The notes: generated from the letters alone by a model not told the origin. A DNA stretch of 64,000 nucleotides from Brachybacterium tyrofermentans (GCF_014897585.1 NZ_JABUXW010000002.1:62001-126000), one strand, 5' to 3'; positions 33,102 to 41,905 are shown, numbered from the stretch's first letter. Numbers and translations are program-made.

Positions 33102-34915
33102 GCGCCGCACCCACCCCCCTGCGCCGCGCCGAGCAAGCCCTGGAGATCCCACGGAGCCGCCTGCTCGCGGCGCTGCTCGCGGCGTGCGCGACCCTCGCCT
33201 CCGCCTTCGCGCTCGCCGCCGTCTCCGCCTATCTCGTGGCCCGGGCCTGGACCATGCCGCCCGTCCTCGACCTCACGGTCGCCGTGGTGATGGTGCGCGC
33301 TCTCGGCGTCTCCCGCGGCGTGTTCCGCTGGCTGGACCGCATGCTCGCCCACGATGTCGCGCTGCGCGGGGTGGTCTCCCTGCGCACCAACCTGTTCACG
33401 GCGCTCGCGTCCCGCACGGACGACGCCCTGACCCGGCTGCGCCGCGGCGACCTGCTCGCCCGCCTGGGAGACGATGCCCAGGAGCTCGGCGACCATGTCG
33501 TCAAGGCTCTGCTGCCGGGGCTGGTCGCCGTGGTGATGACCGTCGTGGTGCTCCTGACGATCCTCCCGATGTCGCTGCTGGCGGCCGGCTCGATGCTGCT
33601 GGCCCTGGCGCTGGCGAGCGTGCTGGCCCCGCTGGCCTCCTATCGCAGCGCGCGGATCGCGGAGCAGGCCGTGCTCACCACCCGCTCCGGGGTGAGCGCG
33701 AACGCGCTGGAGATCCTCGACGACGCGACGTCCCTGCGGGTGGACGGCCGCCTCGAGGCGGCGCTGGCGGAGATGCACTCGCGCCAGCGGGATCATGACG
33801 CGGCCATCGACCGGGCGGCGCTGCCGGGGGCCGTGGCCTCCGCGGTGGTGCCGGCGGCCATGGTGCTCGCCCTCGCCGGCTCCCTGCTCGCGGCCGGTGC
33901 GGCGTGGACCGAGGGCGGCGCCTCGGCCGGGCAGATCGGCGTGCTCCTGCTGCTGCCGCTGTCGTCCTTCGAGGCGGCCACCGCCCTGCCCGCCGCAGCC
34001 GCCCAGTACGCCCGCTCCCGCGCCGCGGCGCAGCGCCTCGCCGAGCTGGCCGGGCCCGATGCGGACCTTCACGGAGCGCACGCCTCACGGCCCTCCCCTG
34101 CGTTGTCCCCCGCTCCCGTCTCGCCCGCCGCTCCTGCCGCAGAAGGGCGGCATGGGGACCGATCCGGGGCTGAGCATCGGTCGTCAGCGCACAGTTCCGA
34201 GGCGTCGGACGCGGCAGCAGCGGCGACGGGCCCTGGAGTCGCGCACCTGCGGGCGACGGGTCTCAGCGCCGGCTGGATGGCCGGATCGCCGTGCGTCCAG
34301 GGGCTGGATCTGGACCTTCCACCCGGCTCGCGGCTCGCGGTGGTCGGTCCCTCCGGCAGCGGGAAGTCGACCCTGCTGGCCACCCTCGCCGGGCTGCTCG
34401 AGCCGCTCGCGGGCCAGGTGGAGCTCGAGGACGGGAACCCGCTGCGCTCCGGCGTCGTGATGTTCGCCGAGGACGCCCACGTGTTCGCCACGACCCTGCG
34501 GGAGAACCTGCGGGTGGTGCGCGGCGAGCTCGACGACTCCACGGCCTCCGCGGCGCTGGCCGCCGTGGGGCTCGACGACTGGGTCCGCACCCTCCCCCGC
34601 GGCCTGGACACCCCGCTGGGGCCCGATGGGACCACCGTCTCCGGCGGAGAGCGCCGCCGGCTGCTGCTCGCCCGCGCGGTGATCCGTGGCGGCCCCGTGC
34701 TGCTGCTGGACGAGCCCACCGAGCACCTCGACACCGCACGCGGCGACGCCCTCCTGCGCGCTCTGCTGGATCCTGCCGACGACTCCCTCGTGCCGGCCTC
34801 GAGCAGCGTCGTGGTCGTCACCCACCGCCCCGAGGCGATCCCGGCCGGCACGGCGGTGCTGCACATCGGGGAGAATGCTCAGAACGCTCGGAGCGACCAC
34901 GAGGAGAGCCGATGA
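33098..34915 (+). CDS. cydC: thiol reductant ABC exporter subunit CydC with an extended linker
   Basis: A 605-residue ABC half-transporter that pairs with CydD. The membrane domain spans about 20-315 (RWLDRMLAHDVALR, family coupling helix region). Walker A GPSGSGKST is at about 417-425, signature VSGGERRRLLLARA and Walker B VLLLDEPTEHLD follow. Between them, residues about 322-380 form a Ser/Ala/Pro-rich low-complexity linker that is longer than usual. Starts within the cydD stop (ATGA) and itself overlaps the kinase gene (ATGA). Confidence 0.94.
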   Translation: MSAAPTPLRRAEQALEIPRSRLLAALLAACATLASAFALAAVSAYLVARAWTMPPVLDLTVAVVMVRALGVSRGVFRWLDRMLAHDVALRGVVSLRTNLFTALASRTDDALTRLRRGDLLARLGDDAQELGDHVVKALLPGLVAVVMTVVVLLTILPMSLLAAGSMLLALALASVLAPLASYRSARIAEQAVLTTRSGVSANALEILDDATSLRVDGRLEAALAEMHSRQRDHDAAIDRAALPGAVASAVVPAAMVLALAGSLLAAGAAWTEGGASAGQIGVLLLLPLSSFEAATALPAAAAQYARSRAAAQRLAELAGPDADLHGAHASRPSPALSPAPVSPAAPAAEGRHGDRSGAEHRSSAHSSEASDAAAAATGPGVAHLRATGLSAGWMAGSPCVQGLDLDLPPGSRLAVVGPSGSGKSTLLATLAGLLEPLAGQVELEDGNPLRSGVVMFAEDAHVFATTLRENLRVVRGELDDSTASAALAAVGLDDWVRTLPRGLDTPLGPDGTTVSGGERRRLLLARAVIRGGPVLLLDEPTEHLDTARGDALLRALLDPADDSLVPASSSVVVVTHRPEAIPAGTAVLHIGENAQNARSDHEESR

Positions 34916-36075
34916 CGTCGACCGCCCCGCCGCCCCGGCCCGACCGGCCCCGGCTGCAGGACCTCACCGGCGCCGTGCTCGCCGGCGGCGATACCGAGGA
35001 CCTGCTCACCTTCCTGGTCCGCTCCGCCCGCCTCGACCTCGACGCCCGCAGCGCCGCGCTCGTGCTCCCGACGGAGCCGGACACCTGGGCCTTCGAGCTG
35101 GTCGACGGGCCCGACGCCGCGGACCTCCTGGGCAGCACCCTCGCGACGCACACGCGTGCGGGCCGGGCACTGGAGGACGCCGATGCCGCGTCCCTCGAGC
35201 TGATCGGCACGCTCCGGGTCGGCGGGCAGGAGCTCCCCGCGCTGATCGCGATGGTCGACGCCGCCGAGCACGGCTCCGGGTTCCTCGCCGTGCTGCGCGG
35301 GCCTGCGACGGCGTCCCCCGCGTCTGCGACGGACTCCACGGGCCCCTTCACCGTCGCGGATCGGGAGCGGCTCGATGCCCTGGCCTCCCTGGTGGAGCTC
35401 ACGGTCCGCGTTCCCACGCTGCGGTTCTCCGGCGAGCTCGATGACGAGCGCAGCCGTATCGCCCGCGACCTGCACGACCTCGCGATCCAGGAGCTCTTCG
35501 CCGTCGGCATGGAGCTCGAGGCCCTCACCGAGGCGCTGGCCGGGCCGGGGGAACCGCCCTCGAACACCCGCATCCGCACCTCCGTCGCCGCCTCCGTCCA
35601 GGGGGTGGAGAACGCCGTGGCGCAGATCCGGCAGATCGTCCAGTCGCTGCGGCGCGAACGCCTCGAGGCGACGCTGACCGAGCAGCTGCGTCACGAGGTG
35701 GGGCTGGCCACCGCCGGGCTGGGCTTCGTCCCGGCGCTGCGCCTGCCCCCGCATCCCGCGGAGATGGACGCCGAGGTGCCCTCGGAGATCGCCGAGGACG
35801 TGGTCGCCGTGGTGCGGGAGTGCCTCGCCAACGCCGCGCGCCACGCCCACGCGAGCGCCGTCGCCGTCTCGGTGAGCCTGTTCTCCGAGGGCGTGGACCG
35901 GGTGGTGCAGGTCAACGTCTCGGACAACGGACGCGGGATCGACCCGTCGGTCACGCGCCGCAGCGGGCTCGCGAACATGTCGAGCCGGGCGCGGCGCCAT
36001 TCCGGGTGGGTCGACGCGATCAGCCTCCTGCCGGGCACCATGATCTTCTGGCGGGTGACCCTCCCGGCCGTGTGA
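34912..36075 (+). CDS. soluble GAF-type sensor histidine kinase (NarL-partner type)
   Basis: A 387-residue cytoplasmic kinase with no membrane helix. The N-terminal 155 residues resemble a degenerate GAF sensor. The dimerisation/phosphoacceptor segment is ERSRIARDLHDLAIQELF with H188, of the HisKA_3 type, and the HATPase_c domain shows VVRECLANAARHAHAS, VSDNGRGID and SGLANMSSRARRHSG. This layout is that of DevS/DosT-like kinases, though the haem-binding GAF features cannot be confirmed. Coupled to cydC by ATGA, and its likely partner regulator faces it 17 bp away. Confidence 0.9.
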   Translation: MTSTAPPPRPDRPRLQDLTGAVLAGGDTEDLLTFLVRSARLDLDARSAALVLPTEPDTWAFELVDGPDAADLLGSTLATHTRAGRALEDADAASLELIGTLRVGGQELPALIAMVDAAEHGSGFLAVLRGPATASPASATDSTGPFTVADRERLDALASLVELTVRVPTLRFSGELDDERSRIARDLHDLAIQELFAVGMELEALTEALAGPGEPPSNTRIRTSVAASVQGVENAVAQIRQIVQSLRRERLEATLTEQLRHEVGLATAGLGFVPALRLPPHPAEMDAEVPSEIAEDVVAVVRECLANAARHAHASAVAVSVSLFSEGVDRVVQVNVSDNGRGIDPSVTRRSGLANMSSRARRHSGWVDAISLLPGTMIFWRVTLPAV

Positions 36076-36092
36076 CCACGCGTCGTCGGGGC

Positions 36093-36716
36093 CTACTTCC
36101 AGCCGGCGCGGCGGCGGGCCGCGACCATCGCGGCGACCTGGGTGCGACGCTGCATGCCCAGGGTCTGCAGGATGACCGTGACCCGGTTCTTGACGGTCTT
36201 CTCGGCGATGCCGAGCTCGTCGGCGATCTCGCGGTTGGAGTGCCCGTCCCCGATGAGGTCGACGATGCGTCGGTCGGAGTCGGAGAGCTCCTGCTCCTCG
36301 GTGACGTGGTCCGCCGGCCAGACCGTGCGGCCGGCGTGCACCGCACGGATCGAGTCGGCGATCTCCTGCGAGCGGGCGGACTTCAGGATCAGCCCGGCGG
36401 CGCCGGCGGCCCGGGACTCCCGCAGCGCCGCGTCGTCGTCGAAGCTGGTCAGCACCAGCATCGCCTGCTCGGGGTCGATCTCCCGCGCCGACCTCATGAC
36501 CTCGATGCCCGTGCCGTCGGGCAGCTGGAGGTCCACGACGAGCACGTCGGGCCGGATCGCCGGCAGCCGGCGCCTCGCCTCGGCGACCGAGGACGCCTCG
36601 CCGACGACGCTCAGATCCCCCTGCGCATCGATGACCGTGACGATCCCTCGACGGAGCACCTCGTGGTCGTCCACCAGCATCACGCGGACAGCTGCGGGCT
36701 CGTTCGTCGTCGTCAC
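36093..36716 (-). CDS. NarL/DevR-type response regulator
   Basis: A 207-residue regulator: receiver domain 1-125 with acidic pocket VDDHE (15-19), phosphoacceptor D62 (VVDLQLPDG), T/S switch LTSFDDD and K near ILKSA; LuxR-type HTH at about 145-200 (LSDSDRRIVDLIGDGHSNREIADELGIAEKTVKNRV in pieces). It starts with GTG at 36716. Convergent with the sensor kinase 17 bp away and therefore its probable partner; the close tie to cydABDC suggests control of respiration or hypoxic adaptation. Confidence 0.93.
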   Translation of the reverse strand: MTTTNEPAAVRVMLVDDHEVLRRGIVTVIDAQGDLSVVGEASSVAEARRRLPAIRPDVLVVDLQLPDGTGIEVMRSAREIDPEQAMLVLTSFDDDAALRESRAAGAAGLILKSARSQEIADSIRAVHAGRTVWPADHVTEEQELSDSDRRIVDLIGDGHSNREIADELGIAEKTVKNRVTVILQTLGMQRRTQVAAMVAARRRAGWK

Positions 36717-36789
36717 CGGACGTCCTTCCTGGGCGAGGCTGCTCCGGATGAGCTGCTCGGCTCGTGCTTCTCGGATCGTGCTTCTGCGA

Positions 36790-37740
36790 TCATCGTGCGG
36801 CTCTCTGGCACCGGGGGCAGAAATGGCTGCTCCGTCCCTGGTGGACCGCGCGTCTCAGGACGGTGCCGCACCGTTCGCAGGGCTCCCCGTCACGCCCGTA
36901 GGCGCTGAGCGAGCGGGCGAAGTAGCCGCTGCGGCCCTCGACGTTCACGTACAGCGCGTCGAAGCTCGTCCCGCCCACCTCGAGCGCGCGTTCCATGACC
37001 TCGCGGGCCGCGCGCAGCAGCTCGAGGACCTTGCGCTGGCTGAGCCGCGCGCCCGGGGTGTCGAAGCGGATGCGGGCCGCCCACAGCGCCTCGTCGGCGT
37101 AGATGTTGCCGATCCCGCTGACCAGGTCCTGGGCGAGGAGCAGGGACTTCACCGGAGCCCGGCGGCCACGGATCCTGCGGGCGACGGCGGAGAGGTCCGT
37201 CGCGGGATCCAGCAGATCCCGAGCGATGCCGGCCGCATCGGCCGGGATCAGCGCGTCGGGGCTGCCGAGCCCTGCCACCGCGCCGTCGGAGACGGCCTCC
37301 AGCGGACTGGTCCACAGGCCGCCGAACAGACGCTGGTCGAGGAGGTCGATCGCGCTGCCGTCGTCGAGGTGAAGGGTGAGGCGACGGTGCCGGTGCGGAT
37401 CCGAGGCCGGCCCCTCGGACGCAGGTCCTGCCGAGTCCGCCGGCGTGCTCAACGGATCGTCGGTGCGTACGCGCAGCTGCCCGCTCATGCCGAGATGGCC
37501 GACCAGGGCCTCGCCGGTGTCCTGCCCGTCCGCGTCGGCCAGGCGCCACCACAGGAACTTCCCGCGCCGTGCGACAGCGGTCAGCCGGGTGCCGGTCAGG
37601 GCGCCGCGCAGGCGGTCCGCCCCGCCGGCCTGGCGGCGGATGATCCGGGCGTCGAGGATCTCGACGGACTCGACGATCCGGCCCACGGTGCGCGGTTCCA
37701 GACCACGACGGACGACCTCGACCTCGGGCAGTTCGGGCAC
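36790..37740 (-). CDS. mutM: formamidopyrimidine-DNA glycosylase MutM
   Basis: A 316-residue base-excision enzyme that removes 8-oxoguanine. After removal of Met (GTG start) the protein begins PELPEVE, giving the catalytic P2 and E3. The H2TH region includes DLVSGIGNIYADEALW, and the zinc finger at the C-terminus is CERCG-X-n-HFCPRCQ. An insertion of about 20 residues (near 105-125, Pro/Ser/Asp-rich) interrupts the N-terminal domain. Follows rnc in the same direction with a 4-bp gap. Confidence 0.97.
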   Translation of the reverse strand: MPELPEVEVVRRGLEPRTVGRIVESVEILDARIIRRQAGGADRLRGALTGTRLTAVARRGKFLWWRLADADGQDTGEALVGHLGMSGQLRVRTDDPLSTPADSAGPASEGPASDPHRHRRLTLHLDDGSAIDLLDQRLFGGLWTSPLEAVSDGAVAGLGSPDALIPADAAGIARDLLDPATDLSAVARRIRGRRAPVKSLLLAQDLVSGIGNIYADEALWAARIRFDTPGARLSQRKVLELLRAAREVMERALEVGGTSFDALYVNVEGRSGYFARSLSAYGRDGEPCERCGTVLRRAVHQGRSSHFCPRCQRAAR

Positions 37741-37744
37741 GGTC

Positions 37745-38497
37745 TCAGCCCCGAGGGATGAGGGTCTCGCCGCGCTCGGCGAGCACCGTGCGCACCGCGC
37801 TCTGGGCGGCCGCGAGCTCGGCCTCCTTCTTGGACGCGCCCTCCCCGCTCGCGGTGACGACGCCGTCGACGGTCACGGTCGCGGTGAAGACCTTCTCGTG
37901 CTCGAGCCCCTCCTCGGTGATGCGGTAGCTGGGGCTGGCGCCCCCGGTCGCCGCGATCTCCTGCAGGCGGGACTTGAAGTCGTAGCTGGTCTCGAGGAAC
38001 TCGTCGGAGTCCAGCAGGGGCCGCATGAGGTCCAGCACGAAGCGACGCGAGACGTCCTGCCCGAGGGCCAGGTGCACGGCGCCGATGACGGCCTCCGTGG
38101 TGTCGGCGAGGATCGAGGCCTTGGCGCGGCCCCCGGTGAGGTCCTCCCCGCGGCCGAGCTTCACGTAGGCGCCGAGGTCGAGCTGGGAGGCGATCACGGC
38201 GAGCGCCCGGGTGCTGACGGTGGCGGCGCGGCGGCGGGCCAGGTCCCCTTCGGGCAGCGTGGGATGGATCGTGTACAGCTGCTCGGTGACGGCCAGCTGG
38301 AGCACCGCATCGCCGAGGAACTCGAGGCGCTCGTTGTGCGGGATCTCGTCGTGCTCGTAGGAATAGGAGCGGTGGGTCAGGGACAGGTCCAGCAGCCCCG
38401 ACTCCTGCAGATCCGCCGCCTGCGCACCGTCCAGCGGCAGCTTCGCCAGCAGGACCACAGGATCGGACGCCTCGGTCGAGCGGCGCCTGCGCGCCAT
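37745..38497 (-). CDS. rnc: ribonuclease III
   Basis: A 250-residue double-strand-specific RNase for rRNA and mRNA processing. The signature NERLEFLGDAVLQL is present, with the second catalytic region DTTEAVIGAVHLALG and a C-terminal dsRNA-binding domain (DFKSRLQEIAATGGASPSY ... GASKKEAELAAAQ). Its ATG shares one base with the DUF177 stop (TGATG). rpmF, which usually lies between these genes, is absent. Confidence 0.97.
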   Translation of the reverse strand: MARRRRSTEASDPVVLLAKLPLDGAQAADLQESGLLDLSLTHRSYSYEHDEIPHNERLEFLGDAVLQLAVTEQLYTIHPTLPEGDLARRRAATVSTRALAVIASQLDLGAYVKLGRGEDLTGGRAKASILADTTEAVIGAVHLALGQDVSRRFVLDLMRPLLDSDEFLETSYDFKSRLQEIAATGGASPSYRITEEGLEHEKVFTATVTVDGVVTASGEGASKKEAELAAAQSAVRTVLAERGETLIPRG

Positions 38498-39069
38498 CAG
38501 CGGCCCTCGCCCTCGGTGGGCTCGTCGAACAGGCCCTGCAGCGCCGCGAAGCGGTCGTCGATCACGTCGTGGTGGTGCTCGGGATCGTCCTCCATGCGGA
38601 AGCCGCACTGACCGCACAGGCCCGGGCAGTCCTCGCGGCACAGCGGGCGCTCCACGGCCGCCATGGCGAGCGCATCGCGCACCAGCGGGCCCAGGTCGAC
38701 ATCGTCGCCGGTGAGCATCGTGGTGTCCTCGCGCTCGTCGGCCTTCACCTTCTCGGAGAACATGTAGAGCTCGTCGAGACGGGGGGCGACGTCCTGCTCG
38801 ACGGGGTCCAGGCACCGCGAGCACTCGCCCTCGAGATGGGCGGTGACGGTGCCGTGGACGTAGACCCCTTCGACGACGGACTCGAGCTCGATCTCCACGG
38901 CGAGCTCCTCGCCCTCGGGGACCTGCATCGCGAGTCCGCCGATCTCCCGTGCGGGCGCGGTGAGGGTGCGCTCGACGCGACGGTGGGAGCCGACGTTGCC
39001 GACGAGGTCGACCGCGTCGAAGAGCAGGTCCTTGTCGAGGGGGGAGGCCGAGGCGGGATCGGAAGACAT
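38497..39069 (-). CDS. YceD/DUF177-family protein (23S rRNA accumulation protein)
   Basis: A 190-residue DUF177 protein. Family features: LEGECSRCLDPVEQDV (CxxC) in the middle and PLCREDCPGLCGQCG (metal-binding cysteines) near the C-terminus, followed by an acidic tail. In bacteria and plants the family promotes 23S rRNA accumulation, normally paired with rpmF. Here the downstream neighbour is rnc directly. Upstream is coaD, 33 bp away. Confidence 0.92.
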   Translation of the reverse strand: MSSDPASASPLDKDLLFDAVDLVGNVGSHRRVERTLTAPAREIGGLAMQVPEGEELAVEIELESVVEGVYVHGTVTAHLEGECSRCLDPVEQDVAPRLDELYMFSEKVKADEREDTTMLTGDDVDLGPLVRDALAMAAVERPLCREDCPGLCGQCGFRMEDDPEHHHDVIDDRFAALQGLFDEPTEGEGR

Positions 39070-39102
39070 GGTGAGGCGGTCCTGTTCAGGTCGTGGGGTC
39101 GT

Positions 39103-39594
39103 TCAGGATACGGGCGCGGCGGCCCGGAGCGCGTCCAGGGAGGCGGGCGGGAGCATGTCGGAGACATCACCGCCGAGGGAGTGGACCTCCCGCACCAGGG
39201 ACGAGGAGATGTGGGAGTACGTGGAGTCGGTGAGCAGGAAGACGGTGTCGGTCCCGGCGAGGTGCTGGTTCATGCGTGCCATGGGCTCCTCGTAGGCGAG
39301 GTCGAGCTGCGAGCGCAGGCCCCGCACGACCGCGTCGGCGCCGACCTCGCGGCAGAAGTCGACCAGCAGCCCGGCGGGTAGGGTGCGCACCTCGACCGCG
39401 TCGCCCAGGCCGTCGGCCCGCGCCACGGCGCCGATCGTGGAGGTGCGGGTCTCGAGATCCAGCAGGCCCTTCTTGGAGGGATTGTGGGAGACGGCGATGA
39501 TCACGTGATGCCCGAGCGCGACGGCCCGACGGGTGAGGTCGAGGTGTCCCAGGGTGAAGGGGTCGAACGAGCCGGGCAGGACGACGGTGCTCAT
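39103..39594 (-). CDS. coaD: phosphopantetheine adenylyltransferase CoaD
   Basis: A 163-residue nucleotidyltransferase in coenzyme A synthesis. GSFDPFTLGHLD (7-18) is the TxGH-type ATP motif (with LGH), and ISSSLVREV matches the ISSTxxR-like motif. Normal family length. Same strand as DUF177, rnc and mutM, a standard actinobacterial order. Confidence 0.97.
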   Translation of the reverse strand: MSTVVLPGSFDPFTLGHLDLTRRAVALGHHVIIAVSHNPSKKGLLDLETRTSTIGAVARADGLGDAVEVRTLPAGLLVDFCREVGADAVVRGLRSQLDLAYEEPMARMNQHLAGTDTVFLLTDSTYSHISSSLVREVHSLGGDVSDMLPPASLDALRAAAPVS

Positions 39595-39634
39595 GGCGCC
39601 ACTCTAATGCGTCGGCCGTGATCGTCCGGCATGG

Positions 39635-40015
39635 TCACGCCAGTTCGAGGGCCACGTGGTGGGTGCCGTCGTCATCGATGCGTTCGATGCTCAGCATGCC
39701 CTGGAGACCGGAGAGCTCCTCGGTCCCGGAGCCCGGGGCGATCACGTACTCCAGCGTGGGCTCGCCGTCGGCCATGGTGCCCAGCTGATGGAAGGTGAGG
39801 GAGCCCCGTCGGCCGTCGAGCACGCCGTCGAAGCGCTCGATCGCGATGTACCCGGCGTTCCCGGTCACGGGGTCGCCGGAGGTCAGCATGAGCCCGGCGC
39901 TCGTGCCCTCGAGGTCCCCCGTCCAGGTCTTGCTGAGGTCGAAGCGGCCGTCCGCCGCGGGCAGGAGCTCCCCGGGGAGCAGGTCGACGGTGAAGGTCGC
40001 GCTGAGTCGCATCAT
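39635..40015 (-). CDS. DUF3224-family protein
   Basis: A 126-residue beta-rich protein fitting the DUF3224 family: FDLSKTWTGDLEGTSAGLMLTS, GYIAIERFDGVLDGRRGSLTFHQLG and ATVIAPGSGTEELSGLQG-like blocks. These single-domain proteins resemble allene oxide cyclase barrels; function is unknown. Its start overlaps the stop of the AraC-type gene (ATGA), so the two are translated together. Confidence 0.8.
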   Translation of the reverse strand: MMRLSATFTVDLLPGELLPAADGRFDLSKTWTGDLEGTSAGLMLTSGDPVTGNAGYIAIERFDGVLDGRRGSLTFHQLGTMADGEPTLEYVIAPGSGTEELSGLQGMLSIERIDDDGTHHVALELA

Positions 40016-40896
40016 GGCCCCAGTCTCTCAGGGGCACGTGCCCCATAGCGAGAGGGACTCTGCCCGATGACGGCACGGACGTCACGGACGAAATGTGACT
40101 GGTCGAACCAGCCGAGATCCTGGGCGAGGTCGCCCAGGGAGCGGGGATCGCCGCTGTCGATCGCGGCCACGGCGTCCATCACCCGCGCCCGCAGCAGCAT
40201 GCGCTTGGGGCCGACGCCGACGAAGCGGTGGAACATCCGCTGCAGGGCGCGGGTGGCGAGCCCGGACCGCTGCTCGAGCACGCTCGTGCCGGTCACCTCG
40301 GGGTCCTCGAGGAGCGCCAGCACGGATCGAAAGGTGGCATAGCCGGGGTCCTCGACCGGTTCGTGGGCGAGCAGCCGGTGGTCGATCATCGCGGCGGCGC
40401 CGACCGCGCTGGGCGGGAGGTCCGACGGCGGCAGGTCGGGGCCGTCCCAGTCGGCTGCGGGGATCGTCGTATCGCGCAGGGCGCCCAGATCTGCACGGGT
40501 GAAGGCAGTGGTGCCCCCGACGTGGAACTTCACGCCGACGACCCCGCCGGATCCGAGCTGCGTGACGTCGAACCTGCCCCGGGTGACTGGCCCGGTGATC
40601 CAGGTCCCGGCGCCGTCGACGCCGTCGCGCCGCACCCCTCCCCACTCGCGCGTGAGGTGGATGGAGGGATCGTCGAGCGTGGTGACGACATGACTCCGAC
40701 CCGGCTCGAGGTCCCAGGTGACGGACCAGTACCGCTCGACCCACCGCCGCAGCCGCGGATCCGGCAGGGCGCTCTCGTAGACGGCGTGGGAGAGGAACTC
40801 CTCGAGCCGCAGCACGTGCCCGACCATGTGCCCGGGCGCCATGTGCCCGGGCGCGTCAGAAGCTGTCGCGTTCGTCCTATCCGCGCGCTCGGTCAT
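40012..40896 (-). CDS. AraC-family regulator
   Basis: A 294-residue regulator. The C-terminal ~100 residues hold the AraC HTH pair (LATRALQRMFHRFVGVGPKRML and LGDLAQDLGWFDQSHFVRDVRAVIGQSPSRY). The N-terminal part (LRRWVERYWSVTWDLEPGRSHVVTTLDD) is the sensor domain common to many actinobacterial AraC proteins. ATG 40896 chosen; GHMAPGHM near residue 18 is a short internal repeat. Overlaps the DUF3224 gene, its likely target or partner, and is divergent from a VOC gene 18 bp away. Confidence 0.88.
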   Translation of the reverse strand: MTERADRTNATASDAPGHMAPGHMVGHVLRLEEFLSHAVYESALPDPRLRRWVERYWSVTWDLEPGRSHVVTTLDDPSIHLTREWGGVRRDGVDGAGTWITGPVTRGRFDVTQLGSGGVVGVKFHVGGTTAFTRADLGALRDTTIPAADWDGPDLPPSDLPPSAVGAAAMIDHRLLAHEPVEDPGYATFRSVLALLEDPEVTGTSVLEQRSGLATRALQRMFHRFVGVGPKRMLLRARVMDAVAAIDSGDPRSLGDLAQDLGWFDQSHFVRDVRAVIGQSPSRYGARAPERLGP

Positions 40897-40914
40897 GGAG
40901 GGAGTGTGGCACGC

Positions 40915-41313
40915 ATGACCGACACGACTCCCGCTGTTCCCGCCGTCCCCGCCATCGCCCGGCTCGCGATGCTCACCCTCGACGCCACCGAGACGGAGCC
41001 GATGGCGCACTTCTGGTCCGCCGTGCTCGGCTGGCCGATCCTCGCCCTCACCCCCGACTACGCGATGCTCCAGGGCCCCTCGCACGCCCTGGGCATCGGG
41101 AGCATCCCGGACCATCAGCGCCCCGCCTGGCCGGACGACGGCCGCAAGCAGTTCCACCTCGACCTCGCGGTCGAGGACCTCGAGGCCGCGGCCTCCAGGT
41201 GTGTCGAGCTCGGAGCCGAGCGCGTGGACCCCCAGCCCGGGGAGACCTGGATCGTGCTGAGGGACCCGGCCGGGCATGCCTTCTGCCTGACCGACGCCTC
41301 CGCCTGGGGCTGA
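40915..41313 (+). CDS. VOC (glyoxalase-fold) family protein
   Basis: A 132-residue protein with the two beta-alpha-beta-beta-beta modules of the vicinal-oxygen-chelate fold: ARLAMLTLDATETEPMAHFWSAVLGW and QFHLDLAVEDLEAAASRCVELGAE, ending LRDPAGHAFCLTDAS. Members include dioxygenases, lyases and drug-binding proteins; the activity is not readable. Divergent from the AraC gene with only 18 bp between start codons, so the two promoters must overlap coding sequence. Confidence 0.85.
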   Translation: MTDTTPAVPAVPAIARLAMLTLDATETEPMAHFWSAVLGWPILALTPDYAMLQGPSHALGIGSIPDHQRPAWPDDGRKQFHLDLAVEDLEAAASRCVELGAERVDPQPGETWIVLRDPAGHAFCLTDASAWG

Positions 41314-41317
41314 GCGC

Positions 41318-41890
41318 TCAGGCCCGGCGGGCGCGGTGCTCGCGAGCGAGGATCGCGAAGGCCATCCCGTCCAGCCAACGGCCGCTGCGGTGCAGGGACT
41401 CCTCGACGAAGACGCCCTCGCAGCGCATGCCGATCTTCTCCATGACGCGACGCGAGGCGAGGTTCTCGGCGAAGCAGGAGGCCTCGACGCGGCGCACGCC
41501 GAGGCCGTCGACCGCGAGGTCGAGCAGGGCGGCGGCGAACTCGGTGCCCAGGCCCCGGCCCTGCACGGCGGGGTCGAGCACCCAGCCGAGCTCGGCCTGC
41601 TGCCCGCGGGCCTGCTGGACCATGTCTGCCTGGGACCAGGCGTCCTGCAGCTGGACCTTGCCATCGGCGACGATCCGACCGTCCAGGATGCCGACGACGC
41701 TGGAGGTGAGCGAGCGGTCCCACCACTGCTGATGGTCCTCGAGGCTGATGCTCAACGTCGTGGTCCACTCCTGGACGTCCGGCAGCCGGTACCAGGGCCA
41801 GACGGCGTCGGCGTCCTCCGTGCGGGCCGGGCGCAGTTCGAGACGATCGGTGCGGACGGGCCAGTCGAGATCGGTGAGAGCGAGGGTCAT
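41318..41890 (-). CDS. GNAT N-acetyltransferase (RimJ/RimL-like)
   Basis: A 190-residue acetyltransferase. The N-terminal VRTDRLELRPARTEDADAVW and the acetyl-CoA loop QGRGLGTEFAAALLDLA, followed by VRRVEASCFAENLASRRVMEKIG, are typical of the RimJ/RimL branch that acetylates protein N-termini, amino acids or antibiotics. Substrate unknown. Convergent with the VOC gene (4-bp gap). Confidence 0.92.
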   Translation of the reverse strand: MTLALTDLDWPVRTDRLELRPARTEDADAVWPWYRLPDVQEWTTTLSISLEDHQQWWDRSLTSSVVGILDGRIVADGKVQLQDAWSQADMVQQARGQQAELGWVLDPAVQGRGLGTEFAAALLDLAVDGLGVRRVEASCFAENLASRRVMEKIGMRCEGVFVEESLHRSGRWLDGMAFAILAREHRARRA

Positions 41891-41905
41891 CGGCCCATCC
41901 TAGGA

